Positions 28,117 through 37,321 of a stretch of DNA of 64,000 bases are shown here, piece after piece (the stretch's first letter is position 1; each line of letters opens with the position of its first letter). Origin of the DNA: Nocardioides bizhenqiangii. GTDB lineage: Bacteria; Actinomycetota; Actinomycetes; Propionibacteriales; Nocardioidaceae. Below the pieces are notes generated by a model that was given only the letters and a program-made list of their open reading frames with translations, did not search any database and was not told where the DNA came from. The DNA is taken from positions 3,967,501 to 4,031,500 of the forward strand of contig NZ_CP141059.1 in assembly GCF_034661235.1 (NCBI RefSeq). The letters run 5' to 3'. Position numbers and translations under genes: made by a program.

Positions 28117-29457
28117 ATGGATCTCGGGACCGCACCCCTCTTCGACCTCACCGCCCCCGCGGCGGACCAGGTCGCCGAGCCGGTTGCGGTGACCCGGTCC
28201 CAGGCGCTGCTCGCCGAGATCCGCGACCACCGCGCGGTGGTCGCCGAACGCGAGATCGCCACGGTGCGGGCGGTCGCCGAATGGGCCGGCGAGCATGTCG
28301 TGGACGAGGACGCCGGTGATGTGGCGACGTTGACGGAGCGGGGTCTGGACACCGGGCTCCCGCTGGCCGGGCCCGGTGCACCGCTGATCAGTGACTTCGC
28401 GGTGATGGAGCTCTCCGCGTTGTTGGGGCGGTCGCTGGACTCGGGGCGCAACTACGTCGGCCAGGTCCTCGAGCTCGCCCACCGCCTCCCCAAGACCTGG
28501 ACCCGGCTCCTCGACGGCCAGGTGCCGGTGTGGAAAGCACTGCGGGTCGCCGACGCCACCCGCCTCCTCCCCGCCGATGCTGTCGGGTTCGTCGATGGGC
28601 AGCTGGCACCGTTCGCGCACGGGGTGACCTGGGCGCAGGTCGACCGGCTGGTCGAGGAAGCCCTGGTCCGCTACGACCCGGATGCCGCCGAAGACCGCCG
28701 GCGGGAGTCCCGGGACCACCGGCACGTCCACACCGGTCTGGACCGGGTCGGCTACAACGGCACCGCCGACCTCTCCGGCACCCTGGACGCCGCGGATGCC
28801 CTCGACCTCGAACACGCCATCGCTCGCCGCGCCAAGCTCGCCGGCCAACTCGGCGACACCGACACCCTCGACGTCCGGCGGGCCAAAGCCCTCGGTGAGA
28901 TCGCCCGGGAGGACCTGGTCCTCGACCTCGAGGTCGCCGACCCCGACACCGGAGAGATCACTAGGACCGTTCCCGGCCGGAAGACCGAGCTCACGCTCCA
29001 CCTCTCCGCCACCGACCAGACCGTGGGCCGGTTCGGCAACACCCGCACCCCCATCTCGGTGGAGCAGGTCAAGGAATGGCTCAACACCCCCGGCACCACT
29101 GTGGTCGTGCGGCCGGTGATCGACCTCGCCGGCCACCAACCGGTCGACTCCTATGAGATCCCCGACCGGATCCGCCGCCAGGTCACCGAACGCGACCACC
29201 ACTGCGGCTTCCCCTACTGCACCAAACCCGCCGAAACCTGCGACCTCGACCACATCACCCCCCACGCCGAGGGCGGGCCGACCTGCGCCTGCAACCTCTC
29301 ACCGGCCTGCCGCGGCCACCACCGGTACAAAACCTCGGGCCGAACCAGCTACCGGATGCTCAACCCCGGCACCTACCACTGGACCCTCCCCACCGGCACC
29401 TACCTGGTCGACCCCACCGGCACCCACCAACTCACCGCCACACCGCCCGAGAACTAG
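28117..29457 (+). CDS. DUF222 / HNH endonuclease-domain protein, copy 2
   Basis: A 446-residue protein. The DUF222 region covers about residues 20-310 (HTGLDRVGYNGTADLSGTLD, DALDLEHAIARRAKLAGQL). The HNH module is at about 358-408: CGFPYCTKPAETCDLDHITP, then HAEGGPTCACNLSPACRGHH, giving two CxxC-type pairs, the catalytic His pair and the Asn. The tail after the HNH domain reads LNPGTYHWTLPTGTYLV. The protein is only distantly similar to copy 1, yet the upstream modules of the two genes are nearly identical. A 7-bp hairpin follows the stop (29473-29489). Confidence 0.87.
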   Translation: MDLGTAPLFDLTAPAADQVAEPVAVTRSQALLAEIRDHRAVVAEREIATVRAVAEWAGEHVVDEDAGDVATLTERGLDTGLPLAGPGAPLISDFAVMELSALLGRSLDSGRNYVGQVLELAHRLPKTWTRLLDGQVPVWKALRVADATRLLPADAVGFVDGQLAPFAHGVTWAQVDRLVEEALVRYDPDAAEDRRRESRDHRHVHTGLDRVGYNGTADLSGTLDAADALDLEHAIARRAKLAGQLGDTDTLDVRRAKALGEIAREDLVLDLEVADPDTGEITRTVPGRKTELTLHLSATDQTVGRFGNTRTPISVEQVKEWLNTPGTTVVVRPVIDLAGHQPVDSYEIPDRIRRQVTERDHHCGFPYCTKPAETCDLDHITPHAEGGPTCACNLSPACRGHHRYKTSGRTSYRMLNPGTYHWTLPTGTYLVDPTGTHQLTATPPEN

Positions 29458-29472
29458 CTACCCAGCCCCGCA

Positions 29473-29489
29473 CCCCGCCACCGGCGGGG
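29473..29489 (+). terminator. GC-rich hairpin after DUF222 copy 2
   Basis: The stem CCCCGCC / GGCGGGG has a 3-nt loop and lies 15 nt after the stop codon. There is no U-tract, as is common for actinobacterial terminators. The rest of the gap to 29674 shows only a short tandem CCGGTCCTGAAG repeat and no gene. Confidence 0.45.
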
Positions 29490-29674
29490 CCAACGGCATG
29501 CCCACACCGGTCCTGAAGCCGGTCCTGAAGCCGCAAGCCGCGCACCTGCCGCCACCACCCGCCATCCCCTTGCGGCCGCAACCACAACGAGCACCCCCAG
29601 ACCTCCCCGGCGCCCGCGCAGGGCCCTGGGAACCGCACCGCAACCACCGCGGCGCGAAGCAGCGTCATGCAGAC

Positions 29675-31111
29675 CTAGCGGCCCGACTGCCGAACCCGTC
29701 GCTTGACTCGAATCCGGGCGCCCTTGCGCGGCACGCTGGTGATGTTGCGGACCCGGGGAACGTCGTACTCGACGGAGGAGATGTCGTAGCCGCGGAGGAC
29801 CTGGTGGAGCACCTCGGTGCCCTCCATCAGCGAGAAGCCGGCGCCGATACAGCGGCGGACCCCGCCGCCGAACGGGATCCAGACGTGCAGCGACGGGGCC
29901 TCGGCGCCGGACAGCTCGGGCAGGAACCGCTCGGGCCGGAAGGCGTCGGGCTCCGGGAAGTTCTGGTCCTGCAGATGGCTCATCAGGATCGACGGGCCGA
30001 CCGTGGTGCCGGCGGGGAGGTCGAGACCACCGACGCGTGCCGGCTTCTGCAGCGTGCGCACCACCATCGGGATGATCGGGTGCAGCCGCATCGACTCCTT
30101 GAGCACGGCCTCCAGCCAGGCCAGTCCCTCGGCATCGCCCGCGTCGGCCGCCGCCTGGCTGCGGGCGAGCAGCTCCGGGTCGCGACCCAGCTCGTAGAGC
30201 GCCCAGGACAGCGCGCTCGCGGTCGTCTCGTGGCCGGCGAGGAGGAGGGTGACCAGCTGGTCACGCAGCTCGGTGTCGCCGAGCCGGTCGGAGTCGTCGC
30301 CGGCCGCCATCAGCCGGGACAGCACGTCCTTGCGGTCCGCGACGTCCGTCACCGCACGGCGCTCTGCGATCTCGGCGTAGATCCGCCGGTCCAGCTCGAC
30401 CTGGTTGTCGACCGTCCGGCGCCAGGGGCCGAACCGTTGCAGCCACGGGTAGGCCCAGCCGAGCAGGATGGCCGGATTGATGTCGACGGTCGCGGTCACC
30501 CGGGGCCGGAGCTCGGCGAGACGCTGCTCGTCGGTGACGCCGAAGACGACCCGCAGGATCACCTCGAGCGTCAGCGCGTTCATCCGGTCCAGCGAGGCGA
30601 ACTCGTCGCCGTCGCCCCAGCGGTCGATCTCCGCGGCGGCGACCTCCGCGACCATCGACCGGTAGCCGCGCAGGGCGTGCCCGAGGAACGCCGGCATCAG
30701 CAGCTTGCGCGCCCGGTGGTGCTCGGCACCGTCCTGGAGCAGCAGCGAGTTCTTGCCCATGATCGGGCCGAGGACGGCGTTCCCCTTGCCGGCATGGAAG
30801 ACCGCCGGATCGGCCGCGAAGATCTCCTTGGTGACGTCGGGGCTCGTGAACAGCACCAACGGCCGCGAGCCCGGGATCAACCGGAGCGTGAACGCCTCGC
30901 CGTACTTCCGGTGGAGGTAGGGGTGGAACTGGTGGCGGAACCTCATCAGCGCGATCGTCTGCGCCAACGCCGGCCACCGCGGCCCTGGCGGCAGCGCGCC
31001 CCGCGGGATCCGTGGCTGGTCCGGACTGCCGATGAGCGTGCTTCCCTCGAAGCGCTTCATCGTCAGCGGACGAGTGTCGACCGACGACTGGTCAGCGAGC
31101 TCTGCGGTCAC
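29675..31111 (-). CDS. Cytochrome P450 (CYP135/138-like)
   Basis: A heme monooxygenase of about 478 residues if started at GTG 31111; ATG 31060 gives 461. The proline-rich start is PRIPRGALPPGPRWPALAQ. The I-helix is TLLLAGHETTASALSWALYE, the K-helix ExxR lies in LKESMRLHPIIP, and the heme loop is FGGGVRRCIGAGF with the thiolate Cys. The N-terminal part (HAGKGNAVLGPIMGKNSLLL and HHRARKLLMPAF) is like the mycobacterial CYP135/CYP138 branch, whose substrates are unknown. No signal anchor is seen, so it is cytosolic. No ferredoxin gene is adjacent; the reductase at 44221 is a distant possibility. Confidence 0.92.
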   Translation of the reverse strand: MTAELADQSSVDTRPLTMKRFEGSTLIGSPDQPRIPRGALPPGPRWPALAQTIALMRFRHQFHPYLHRKYGEAFTLRLIPGSRPLVLFTSPDVTKEIFAADPAVFHAGKGNAVLGPIMGKNSLLLQDGAEHHRARKLLMPAFLGHALRGYRSMVAEVAAAEIDRWGDGDEFASLDRMNALTLEVILRVVFGVTDEQRLAELRPRVTATVDINPAILLGWAYPWLQRFGPWRRTVDNQVELDRRIYAEIAERRAVTDVADRKDVLSRLMAAGDDSDRLGDTELRDQLVTLLLAGHETTASALSWALYELGRDPELLARSQAAADAGDAEGLAWLEAVLKESMRLHPIIPMVVRTLQKPARVGGLDLPAGTTVGPSILMSHLQDQNFPEPDAFRPERFLPELSGAEAPSLHVWIPFGGGVRRCIGAGFSLMEGTEVLHQVLRGYDISSVEYDVPRVRNITSVPRKGARIRVKRRVRQSGR

Positions 31112-31231
31112 GTCCACGACCGTACGCCGCAGCGGGCCGCGGCGATTCCTACCGTGGTCGGAACTTCGCGCCACCCACCGCGAGCCGCCGAGCAGCCGTC
31201 ACCCCGTGACTCCCTCGACCGCGCGCGCGGC

Positions 31232-31323
31232 AGCGTGTCGCACGCGGCGAAGCCGCATCGTGCGGCGCCCGCGGGCCGAGCGAAGCGATGGTCCGTGCGG
31301 TGCCGCACGATATGCGACACGCT
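31232..31323. repeat. 92-nt nested inverted repeat
   Basis: The outer arms AGCGTGTCGCA (31232-31242) and TGCGACACGCT (31313-31323) pair perfectly. Inside, a second perfect stem is ATCGTGCGGC (31257-31266) with GCCGCACGAT (31302-31311). Between the two left arms is a small hairpin, GCGGC-GAA-GCCGC (31244-31256). The result is a branched structure with a 35-nt apical loop. It lies between the LAL regulator stop and the P450 start, both on the minus strand, and may act as terminator, REP element or protein site. Confidence 0.7.
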
Positions 31324-31334
31324 CGCGCAATTTG

Positions 31335-34300
31335 TCAGTCCAGCAGCCCGTCGCGGCGGGCGATCGCGGCGGCCTCGGTGCGGCCGGCGGCGCCGAGCTT
31401 GCCGAGGATGTTGGAGACGTGGACGCTCACCGTCTTGGTGCTGATGAAGAGCTGCTTGCCGATCTCGCCGTTGCTCCGTCCGTCAGCGACGAGCGCCAGG
31501 ATCTCCCGCTCGCGGGCGGTGAGCCGCTGCGGGTCACCCTGAGCCGCGCGGGCAGGCGTGCTGCCGGAGGCGCGTAGCTCGTCGAGCAGCACGATCGCGC
31601 CGAGCTTGTGCGCAGCCTCGCGCGCGAGGTCGCCCTGCTCGCGCGCGGCGGCGGTCTCGCCGAGGAGCCGCAGGATCCCTGAGTACGTCGTCCGTGTCCG
31701 GGCGAGCTCGGGCACGCTGCCGAACTCCTCGAACGCGGCGACGGCAGCTGCCCACGCGGCCAGCAGCTGGTCGCGATCGGGGGCGTCGACGCCGGCGACC
31801 CAGCGGGCACGCAGGTGCTCGGCGGTCAGCCGGTGGGCCCACGCCCGTCCCTCGGGTCCCCACGCTGCCTGGCCGCCTGCGAACCGCTCGGCGACCACGT
31901 CACCGTCGGACCGCAGCAGGTCGGCCCGCTCGAGCAGTGCGGTGCGCTCGGAGGTGCTCGCCGACGGCAGCGCGCCGGCGATCGCGCCGAGGGTCTGCGC
32001 CGCCAGCCGCACCCGGCCGGCGAAGCGCTCGTTCCAGATGCGGGTCAACACGCCGACGACCTCGTCGTACGCGGCGATCGCGCCATCGGCGTCCCCGGCA
32101 TGAGCGGCCATCTCGATCTCCGTGCCGGCGGAGAAGACCGCGACGCTGCCCTCGTCGGGCCAGACCTTGCGGAGCCGGCGCAGGTCTCCGCCCACGGCGT
32201 GGCCGCGGGCCGACAGGATCGACAGCCGGGTTGCCTCGATGAGCGCCCGAGGGATCAACGGGCCACTCTCGTCGTCGGCGATCGCGACCAGGTCGAGGGC
32301 CGCGTCCCACTCGCCCTGCGCGTAGCGGACCCAGGCGAGCTGCCAGCGGGACTCGAGGGAGTACGGCGCCCACGGCAGGCCGACCGCCACACCCCGCTCG
32401 AGGCCGGTGGCGAACCACCGCGCCGCCTCGTCCCACTCGGCCGCCTCCTGGTAGGTGCGACCCAGCAGGAACAGGGCCCGCAGCTCCGCGTAGATCGCGC
32501 CGGCATCGACGGCGCGCTTCACCGCGTCCTGGAGCGCCGCGCGCACGGCCTGGGAGTCGGTGCCGTCGCCGCGCTTGAACCGCAGGCTGCTCAGCGTGGT
32601 CACCACCTCGGAGGCGAGGACCGGCATCGCGAGCCTCTCGGCCAGCGCGAGCGCTTCGGTTGCGGTGTTCTCGGCCTCTTCGAGGCGGTCGTGATGCATC
32701 GTGAGCACTCGCGCGTGCGTGGCGAGGATCTTGGCGCGCAGCGGGCTCTCGCCCTCGGGCGCGAGCGCGAGGGCCTGTTTGGCGACCTCGAGCGGGTCGA
32801 TCGGGGACTCGACGAGGCAGAGCGCGAGGGCGTAGTTGCTGAGCAGCCGGGCGCGCGCCGACGCGGGCGCGCCGGCCGGCAGCCGCTCGATGTGCTCGGC
32901 GAGCAGGGTCGCCGACCGCTGGCTGTCACCGGCGGCACTGTGGGCGTCCGACGCCTTGACGACCACCTTGGTCACGTCGATCCCGAGCCGCTCGGCGCGG
33001 TCGGCGTCCTCCAGCAGCTCGAGCGCGTGCTCGTAGTGCCGCGCCGCCTCGTCGGGCCCGCCGACGGACAGCGCCTCGTCACCGGCCTCGACGCCGGCGG
33101 TCGCGGCACGGTCGAGGTCCATCGCCCGGCGGGCGTGGCGCGCCATCTCCGCGGCCGTGCCGCGACCGGGACCTGCGGCGAGGGCAGCGACGTACTGGCC
33201 GTGCAGCCGGACCCGCTCTCCGGGCAGCAGGTCGTCGTAGACCGCCTCGCCGAGCAGGGCGTGGCGGAAGGAGTAGGTCTTGGTGCCCGCGACGAGGATG
33301 TTCATCTCCACGGCCTGGCGGATGCCGGCGTCGAGGTCGGCGGGCGGTAGGCCAGCAGCCGCCTCCAGCAGGCTGTGGCTGACCTTGCGCCCGGCGACGC
33401 TCGCGATCCGCACCACTTGGCGGGCCTCGTCGGAGAGCCGGTCGAGCCGGACCAGGAGCAGGTCGGCGAGGTCGTCGGGCACCCACCCGCCGGCCCCGGA
33501 CGCGACCAGCTCCTCCACGAAGAAGGCGTTGCCCTCGGCGCGGCCGACGATCTCGGCCAGCTCGCGCTCGCCCAGCAGCTCGGGTGCCAGCTCGGCGATC
33601 AGCTTGCGCACTGCGTCGTCGGGCAGCGGCGAGAGAGCGAGCCGGTCGACCGTCTGCAGCCGGGACCACTCGGCGACCTGACGGCGCAGGGGGTGGCGGC
33701 GGTGCAGGTCGTCGGAGCGGTACGACGCGACCAGCGCCACGGGGTGCGTGAAGGACCGGGTGAAGAGGAAGCCGAGCAGGTCACGGGTCGACTGGTCGGC
33801 CCAGTGGGTGTCCTCGATCACGAGGAGCAGAGGCGACGAGGCAGCGGCGGCGTCGACGAGCGCGTGCACGGCCTCGAACAGCTCACCGCGATCGGCGCCG
33901 GGCTCACCGTCGCTGGGCGCGTCGACCGAGGTGCGGACCCGGCGTCCGGGCTGGAGCCGGCCGATGGCGGGGTGCTCCGCGGAGACGTCTTCGACGACCT
34001 CGGGCAGCTCGGTGTCGAAGCGCCCGAGCAGCTCGCTGAAGGGGAGGTAGGGAAGGGCGCTGTCTCCGAAGTCGAGACAGTGGCCGGCGACGACGCGCCA
34101 GCCCTGGTCCTGCGCGCGGTCGCGCAGCTCCATCAGCAGCCGGGTCTTGCCCACGCCGGCATCGCCGCTCAGCAGCACCACGCCGGGGCGGTCGAGCCGC
34201 TGCGTGATGCCGAGCAGCTCGCAAAGCTGCTCGAGCTCGGTGTCGCGACCGACGAGGGTGCGACTGGTGTGCGCTGCCACGGGCTCCATCATGGTGCCCA

Positions 34301-34337
34301 ACGCCGACAGCGGCGCGTTGATTTCGGTCTGCGTCAT
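31335..34337 (-). CDS. LAL-type LuxR-family ATPase regulator
   Basis: A 1000-residue large ATP-binding LuxR regulator. The N-terminal AAA/NACHT-like ATPase has Walker A in LLSGDAGVGKTRLLMELRD (about residue 55-70) and Walker B in LLLVIEDTHWAD. The long middle is made of TPR-like helical repeats (for example AEMARHARRAMDLDRAATAG). The C-terminal HTH_LUXR domain (about 935-1000) reads LTAREREILALVADGRSNGE and KTVSVHVSNILGKLGAAGR. Such proteins are pathway-specific activators, as in MalT or polyketide clusters. The P450 gene lies downstream on the same strand, a plausible target. The start ATG 34337 has MTQTEINAPL. Confidence 0.9.
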   Translation of the reverse strand: MTQTEINAPLSALGTMMEPVAAHTSRTLVGRDTELEQLCELLGITQRLDRPGVVLLSGDAGVGKTRLLMELRDRAQDQGWRVVAGHCLDFGDSALPYLPFSELLGRFDTELPEVVEDVSAEHPAIGRLQPGRRVRTSVDAPSDGEPGADRGELFEAVHALVDAAAASSPLLLVIEDTHWADQSTRDLLGFLFTRSFTHPVALVASYRSDDLHRRHPLRRQVAEWSRLQTVDRLALSPLPDDAVRKLIAELAPELLGERELAEIVGRAEGNAFFVEELVASGAGGWVPDDLADLLLVRLDRLSDEARQVVRIASVAGRKVSHSLLEAAAGLPPADLDAGIRQAVEMNILVAGTKTYSFRHALLGEAVYDDLLPGERVRLHGQYVAALAAGPGRGTAAEMARHARRAMDLDRAATAGVEAGDEALSVGGPDEAARHYEHALELLEDADRAERLGIDVTKVVVKASDAHSAAGDSQRSATLLAEHIERLPAGAPASARARLLSNYALALCLVESPIDPLEVAKQALALAPEGESPLRAKILATHARVLTMHHDRLEEAENTATEALALAERLAMPVLASEVVTTLSSLRFKRGDGTDSQAVRAALQDAVKRAVDAGAIYAELRALFLLGRTYQEAAEWDEAARWFATGLERGVAVGLPWAPYSLESRWQLAWVRYAQGEWDAALDLVAIADDESGPLIPRALIEATRLSILSARGHAVGGDLRRLRKVWPDEGSVAVFSAGTEIEMAAHAGDADGAIAAYDEVVGVLTRIWNERFAGRVRLAAQTLGAIAGALPSASTSERTALLERADLLRSDGDVVAERFAGGQAAWGPEGRAWAHRLTAEHLRARWVAGVDAPDRDQLLAAWAAAVAAFEEFGSVPELARTRTTYSGILRLLGETAAAREQGDLAREAAHKLGAIVLLDELRASGSTPARAAQGDPQRLTAREREILALVADGRSNGEIGKQLFISTKTVSVHVSNILGKLGAAGRTEAAAIARRDGLLD

Positions 34338-34402
34338 CAGTGACGGGCGGTTCTCGGCTGGAGACCGAGCGACCGCCGAGCGTGGTACGCCCGGCGGTCG
34401 AC

Positions 34403-34546
34403 TCAGATCGACTTCTCCGCGTTGGCGACCCGGCGGATCCAGGACGAGCGCGAGCGGCTGCCACGGGCGGCGGCGATGCCCTTGCGGGTCCGGTCCTTGC
34501 GGTACTCCATCTCGGAGAGAACGAGGTAGGTGTCCTTGGGAATCAT
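34403..34546 (-). CDS. Small basic protein, 47 residues, unknown function
   Basis: The frame starts at ATG 34546 behind a good AGGAG (gene strand AGGAGCACACC-ATG). It encodes MIPKDTYLVLSEMEYRKDRT followed by a strongly basic half with RKGIAAARGSRSRSSWIRRV and NAEKSI. The length and the Arg/Lys-rich second half resemble small nucleic-acid-binding or membrane-interacting peptides. The strong ribosome-binding site and the codon-like third-position GC support translation. It lies upstream of the LAL regulator on the same strand. I do not recognise a family. Confidence 0.5.
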   Translation of the reverse strand: MIPKDTYLVLSEMEYRKDRTRKGIAAARGSRSRSSWIRRVANAEKSI

Positions 34547-34720
34547 GGTGTGCTCCTGGTTGGTTTCGACGACATCCCAGAGATTCCTCTCCTGAGGTAG
34601 GGCCTCACATCGGGCAAGTGCCTTATCTGCTGTGACCCAGGCCTCCACCGAACCCCTCGCTGCTACCTCAGACCGGGTCACTGGGGCCGGTTTTGGGCGG
34701 GTGAGGTGGGATAGTGACCC

Positions 34721-35359
34721 GTGGAGTTCTCCGAGGTCGTACGCCGCCGCCGGATGGTGCGCAGCTACACCGACGAGCCGGTGGATCCGGCGGTCGTCGA
34801 GCGTGCTCTCGAGCACGCAACCCGGGCACCGAGCGCGGGGTTCTCACAGGGATGGGCGTTCGTCGTGCTCGACCGGCCGGAGGACGTCCGACGCTTCTGG
34901 GCCGCGTCGTCCGACGCCGCCGCCACGCCCGACGGGCGGGACACCTGGCTGGCCGGGATGATGACGGCGCCGGTCGTGGTCGTGCCGTGCAGCGTCAAGG
35001 CCGCCTACCTCGATCGCTACGCCGAGCCGGACAAGGGCTGGACGGACCGGTCCGAGGAACGGTGGCCGATGCCGTTCTGGGACCTCGACACCGCGATGGC
35101 AGCGCTGCTGATCCTGCAGACGGTGACCGACGCCGGCCTCGGGGCCTGCTTCTTCGGGATCGTGCCCGACCGCGAGCTCGAGGTGCGACGGGCGCTCGGC
35201 CTCCCGGACGCCGGCGACCCCCACCCGATCGGGGCGATCACCATCGGCCACCCCGCTCCTCGCGGGACCGGTGCCTCGGGGTCGGCCGGCCGGCGGCGCC
35301 GTACTCCCTGGACCGACGTGGCGCACCGGGGTCGCTTCGGCGCGGGCTGGGACGGCTAG
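34721..35359 (+). CDS. Nitroreductase-family protein
   Basis: A 212-residue FMN-dependent nitroreductase-fold enzyme. The FMN-binding start is MEFSEVVRRRRMVRSYTDEP, then RAPSAGFSQGWAFVVL. The middle includes VPCSVKAAYLDRYAEPDKGW and AALLILQTVTDAGLGACFFG, and the C-terminal FMN arginine region is HPIGAITIGHP. The substrate is unknown. The start is GTG 34721, with GAGGTGG 12 nt upstream. The stop abuts the ATG of the ABC exporter with no gap, so they are probably co-translated. Confidence 0.85.
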   Translation: MEFSEVVRRRRMVRSYTDEPVDPAVVERALEHATRAPSAGFSQGWAFVVLDRPEDVRRFWAASSDAAATPDGRDTWLAGMMTAPVVVVPCSVKAAYLDRYAEPDKGWTDRSEERWPMPFWDLDTAMAALLILQTVTDAGLGACFFGIVPDRELEVRRALGLPDAGDPHPIGAITIGHPAPRGTGASGSAGRRRRTPWTDVAHRGRFGAGWDG

Positions 35360-37321
35360 ATGCGACCGAGCCGCGTGGTCACCCACCTGTCGACCGAGGA
35401 GCTCACGGCGCGTGAGCCCGTGCTCCCGCGGGTGGCCGCGATGCTGCGGCCCTACCGGCGTCAGATCGCGCTGGTCCTCGTGGCCGTGCTGGCGTCCGCC
35501 GCCCTGACGTCGGTCGTGCCGTTCCTGGTGCGAGCGGTCTTCGACGACGCCCTGTTCCCGCTCGACGGCAGCGAGCCCGACCTCGGCCTGCTGGGCTGGC
35601 TGGTGGCCGGCATGTGCGTGATCCCGGTCGTCACCGCGCTGATCGGCATCGGTCAGAACTACCTGACGTCGACGGTCGGGAACTCCGCGATGGCCGATCT
35701 CCGCGGCGACCTCTTCGAGCACCTGCAGAAGATGGAGCTCGCGTTCTTCACCGCCACCAAGACCGGCGCCATCCAGAGCCGGCTGGCCAACGACGTCGCG
35801 GGTGTCCGCACCGTGCTCACCGACACCGCGACGACGATCGTGCAGAACTCGGTGACGGTGACCGCAGCGCTGGTGTCGATGATCGTGCTGTCCTGGCAGC
35901 TCACGATCCTGACCCTGATCCTGATGCCGCTCTTCGTGTGGCTGCAGCTGCGGGTCGGCCGACGGCGCCAGCGACTGGCCCGGCGGACCCAGGAGTCCCT
36001 CTCGGAGATGACGTCGATCACCGAGGAGGCGCTCAGCGTCTCCGGCATCCTGCTGGCCAAGGTCTTCAACCGCTCGGCGCAGGAGGTCGAGCGCTACCGC
36101 GAGGCCAACCGGCGGCAGACCCGGCTGCAGGTCGAGCAGGCGATGACCGGACGCACCTTCTTCGCGGTCGTGCAGACGTTCTTCGCGATCACGCCGGCGC
36201 TGATCTACCTCGTCGCCGGCTGGATCATCACCGGTTCGTCGGTCATCGGAGCTGACCAGCTCACCGCCGGCACCCTGGTCGCGTTCACCACGCTGCAGGG
36301 CCGGCTGCAGATGCCGCTGCTGCAGCTGATGCGGGTCAGCCTGGACGTCCAGACGTCCCTGGCCCTGTTCCGCCGGATCTTCGAGTACCTCGACCTCGAG
36401 CCCGCGATCACCGAGCGCCCCGGCGCGGTGGCGCTCGATCACGACTCCCTGCGCGGGAAGGTCGAGCTGCGGGGCGTGTCGTTCCGCTACCCCGAGCCCC
36501 GCGAGCTGTCCGGCACCGTCAACCGCGACCGGTTCGGCGACAGCGGGGTCCGGATCGGGTCGGACGAGGAGCGCCTGGAGAGCAGCGGCTGGGCGCTCGA
36601 CGACATCTCTCTCGTGGTCGAGCCGGGCCAGCTGGCTGCGATCGTCGGCCCGTCGGGGTCGGGCAAGACGACCGCCACCTACCTGATCCCCCGCTTCTAC
36701 GACGTGACCGAGGGCGCCGTCCTCATCGACGACCACGACGTCCGCGACCTGACCCTCTCCTCCCTTGCGGACGCCGTCGGGATGGTCACCCAGGAGCCCT
36801 ACCTGTTCCACGGCACGATCCGCGACAACATCGCGTACGCGTGCCCGGGAGCGACCGGCGACGCCATCGAGCAGGCAGCCCGGGACGCCAACATCCACAA
36901 CCGGATCATGAGCTTCCCGGAGGGCTACGAGACGATCACCGGCGAGCGCGGCTACCGCCTGTCCGGCGGGGAGAAGCAGCGGCTCGCGATCGCGCGGGTG
37001 CTGCTCAAGGACCCGGCGATCCTGATCCTCGACGAGGCCACCTCCGCGCTCGACACCGAGACCGAACGACTGGTGCAGGAGGCGCTCGAGCGGGCGACCC
37101 GGTCCCGCACCACGATCGCGATCGCGCACCGGCTGTCGACGATCCAGTCGGCCGACGTGATCTTCGGTCTCGCCGACGGCCGGGTCGTCGAGCGAGGCAC
37201 CCACGAGGAGCTGCTCGCCGACCCCGACGGCCTCTACGCCCGGTTGTACGTCGAGCAGTTCTCCCGCCCCGGCGGCCCCCGGTCGCCGTACGACGACCGG
37301 CGGGCGGACATCTCGCTGTAG
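35360..37321 (+). CDS. ABC exporter, fused transmembrane and ATPase domains
   Basis: A 653-residue half-transporter. The membrane domain (about residues 30-335) has six helices, for example LVLVAVLASAALTSVVPFLV and GLLGWLVAGMCVIPVVTALI. The ATPase domain has Walker A GPSGSGKTTATYL (about residue 430), Q-loop MVTQEPYLFHG, signature LSGGEKQRLAIAR, Walker B ILILDEATSALD and switch IAIAHRLST. Between FRYPEPRELSG and WALDDISLVVEPG there is an extra acidic segment of about 30 residues that most family members lack. As a half-transporter it should dimerise; the substrate, lipid or drug, is unknown. Confidence 0.9.
   Translation: MRPSRVVTHLSTEELTAREPVLPRVAAMLRPYRRQIALVLVAVLASAALTSVVPFLVRAVFDDALFPLDGSEPDLGLLGWLVAGMCVIPVVTALIGIGQNYLTSTVGNSAMADLRGDLFEHLQKMELAFFTATKTGAIQSRLANDVAGVRTVLTDTATTIVQNSVTVTAALVSMIVLSWQLTILTLILMPLFVWLQLRVGRRRQRLARRTQESLSEMTSITEEALSVSGILLAKVFNRSAQEVERYREANRRQTRLQVEQAMTGRTFFAVVQTFFAITPALIYLVAGWIITGSSVIGADQLTAGTLVAFTTLQGRLQMPLLQLMRVSLDVQTSLALFRRIFEYLDLEPAITERPGAVALDHDSLRGKVELRGVSFRYPEPRELSGTVNRDRFGDSGVRIGSDEERLESSGWALDDISLVVEPGQLAAIVGPSGSGKTTATYLIPRFYDVTEGAVLIDDHDVRDLTLSSLADAVGMVTQEPYLFHGTIRDNIAYACPGATGDAIEQAARDANIHNRIMSFPEGYETITGERGYRLSGGEKQRLAIARVLLKDPAILILDEATSALDTETERLVQEALERATRSRTTIAIAHRLSTIQSADVIFGLADGRVVERGTHEELLADPDGLYARLYVEQFSRPGGPRSPYDDRRADISL

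Noticed and set aside
26869..29265. A 798-codon open frame on the minus strand across the repeat array and DUF222 copy 2
   Set aside because: It crosses intergenic palindromes and the antisense of supported genes; composition is low-complexity.
34844..37204. A 786-codon open frame on the minus strand opposite the nitroreductase and ABC exporter
   Set aside because: Antisense shadow with low-complexity Asp/Arg/His-rich composition.
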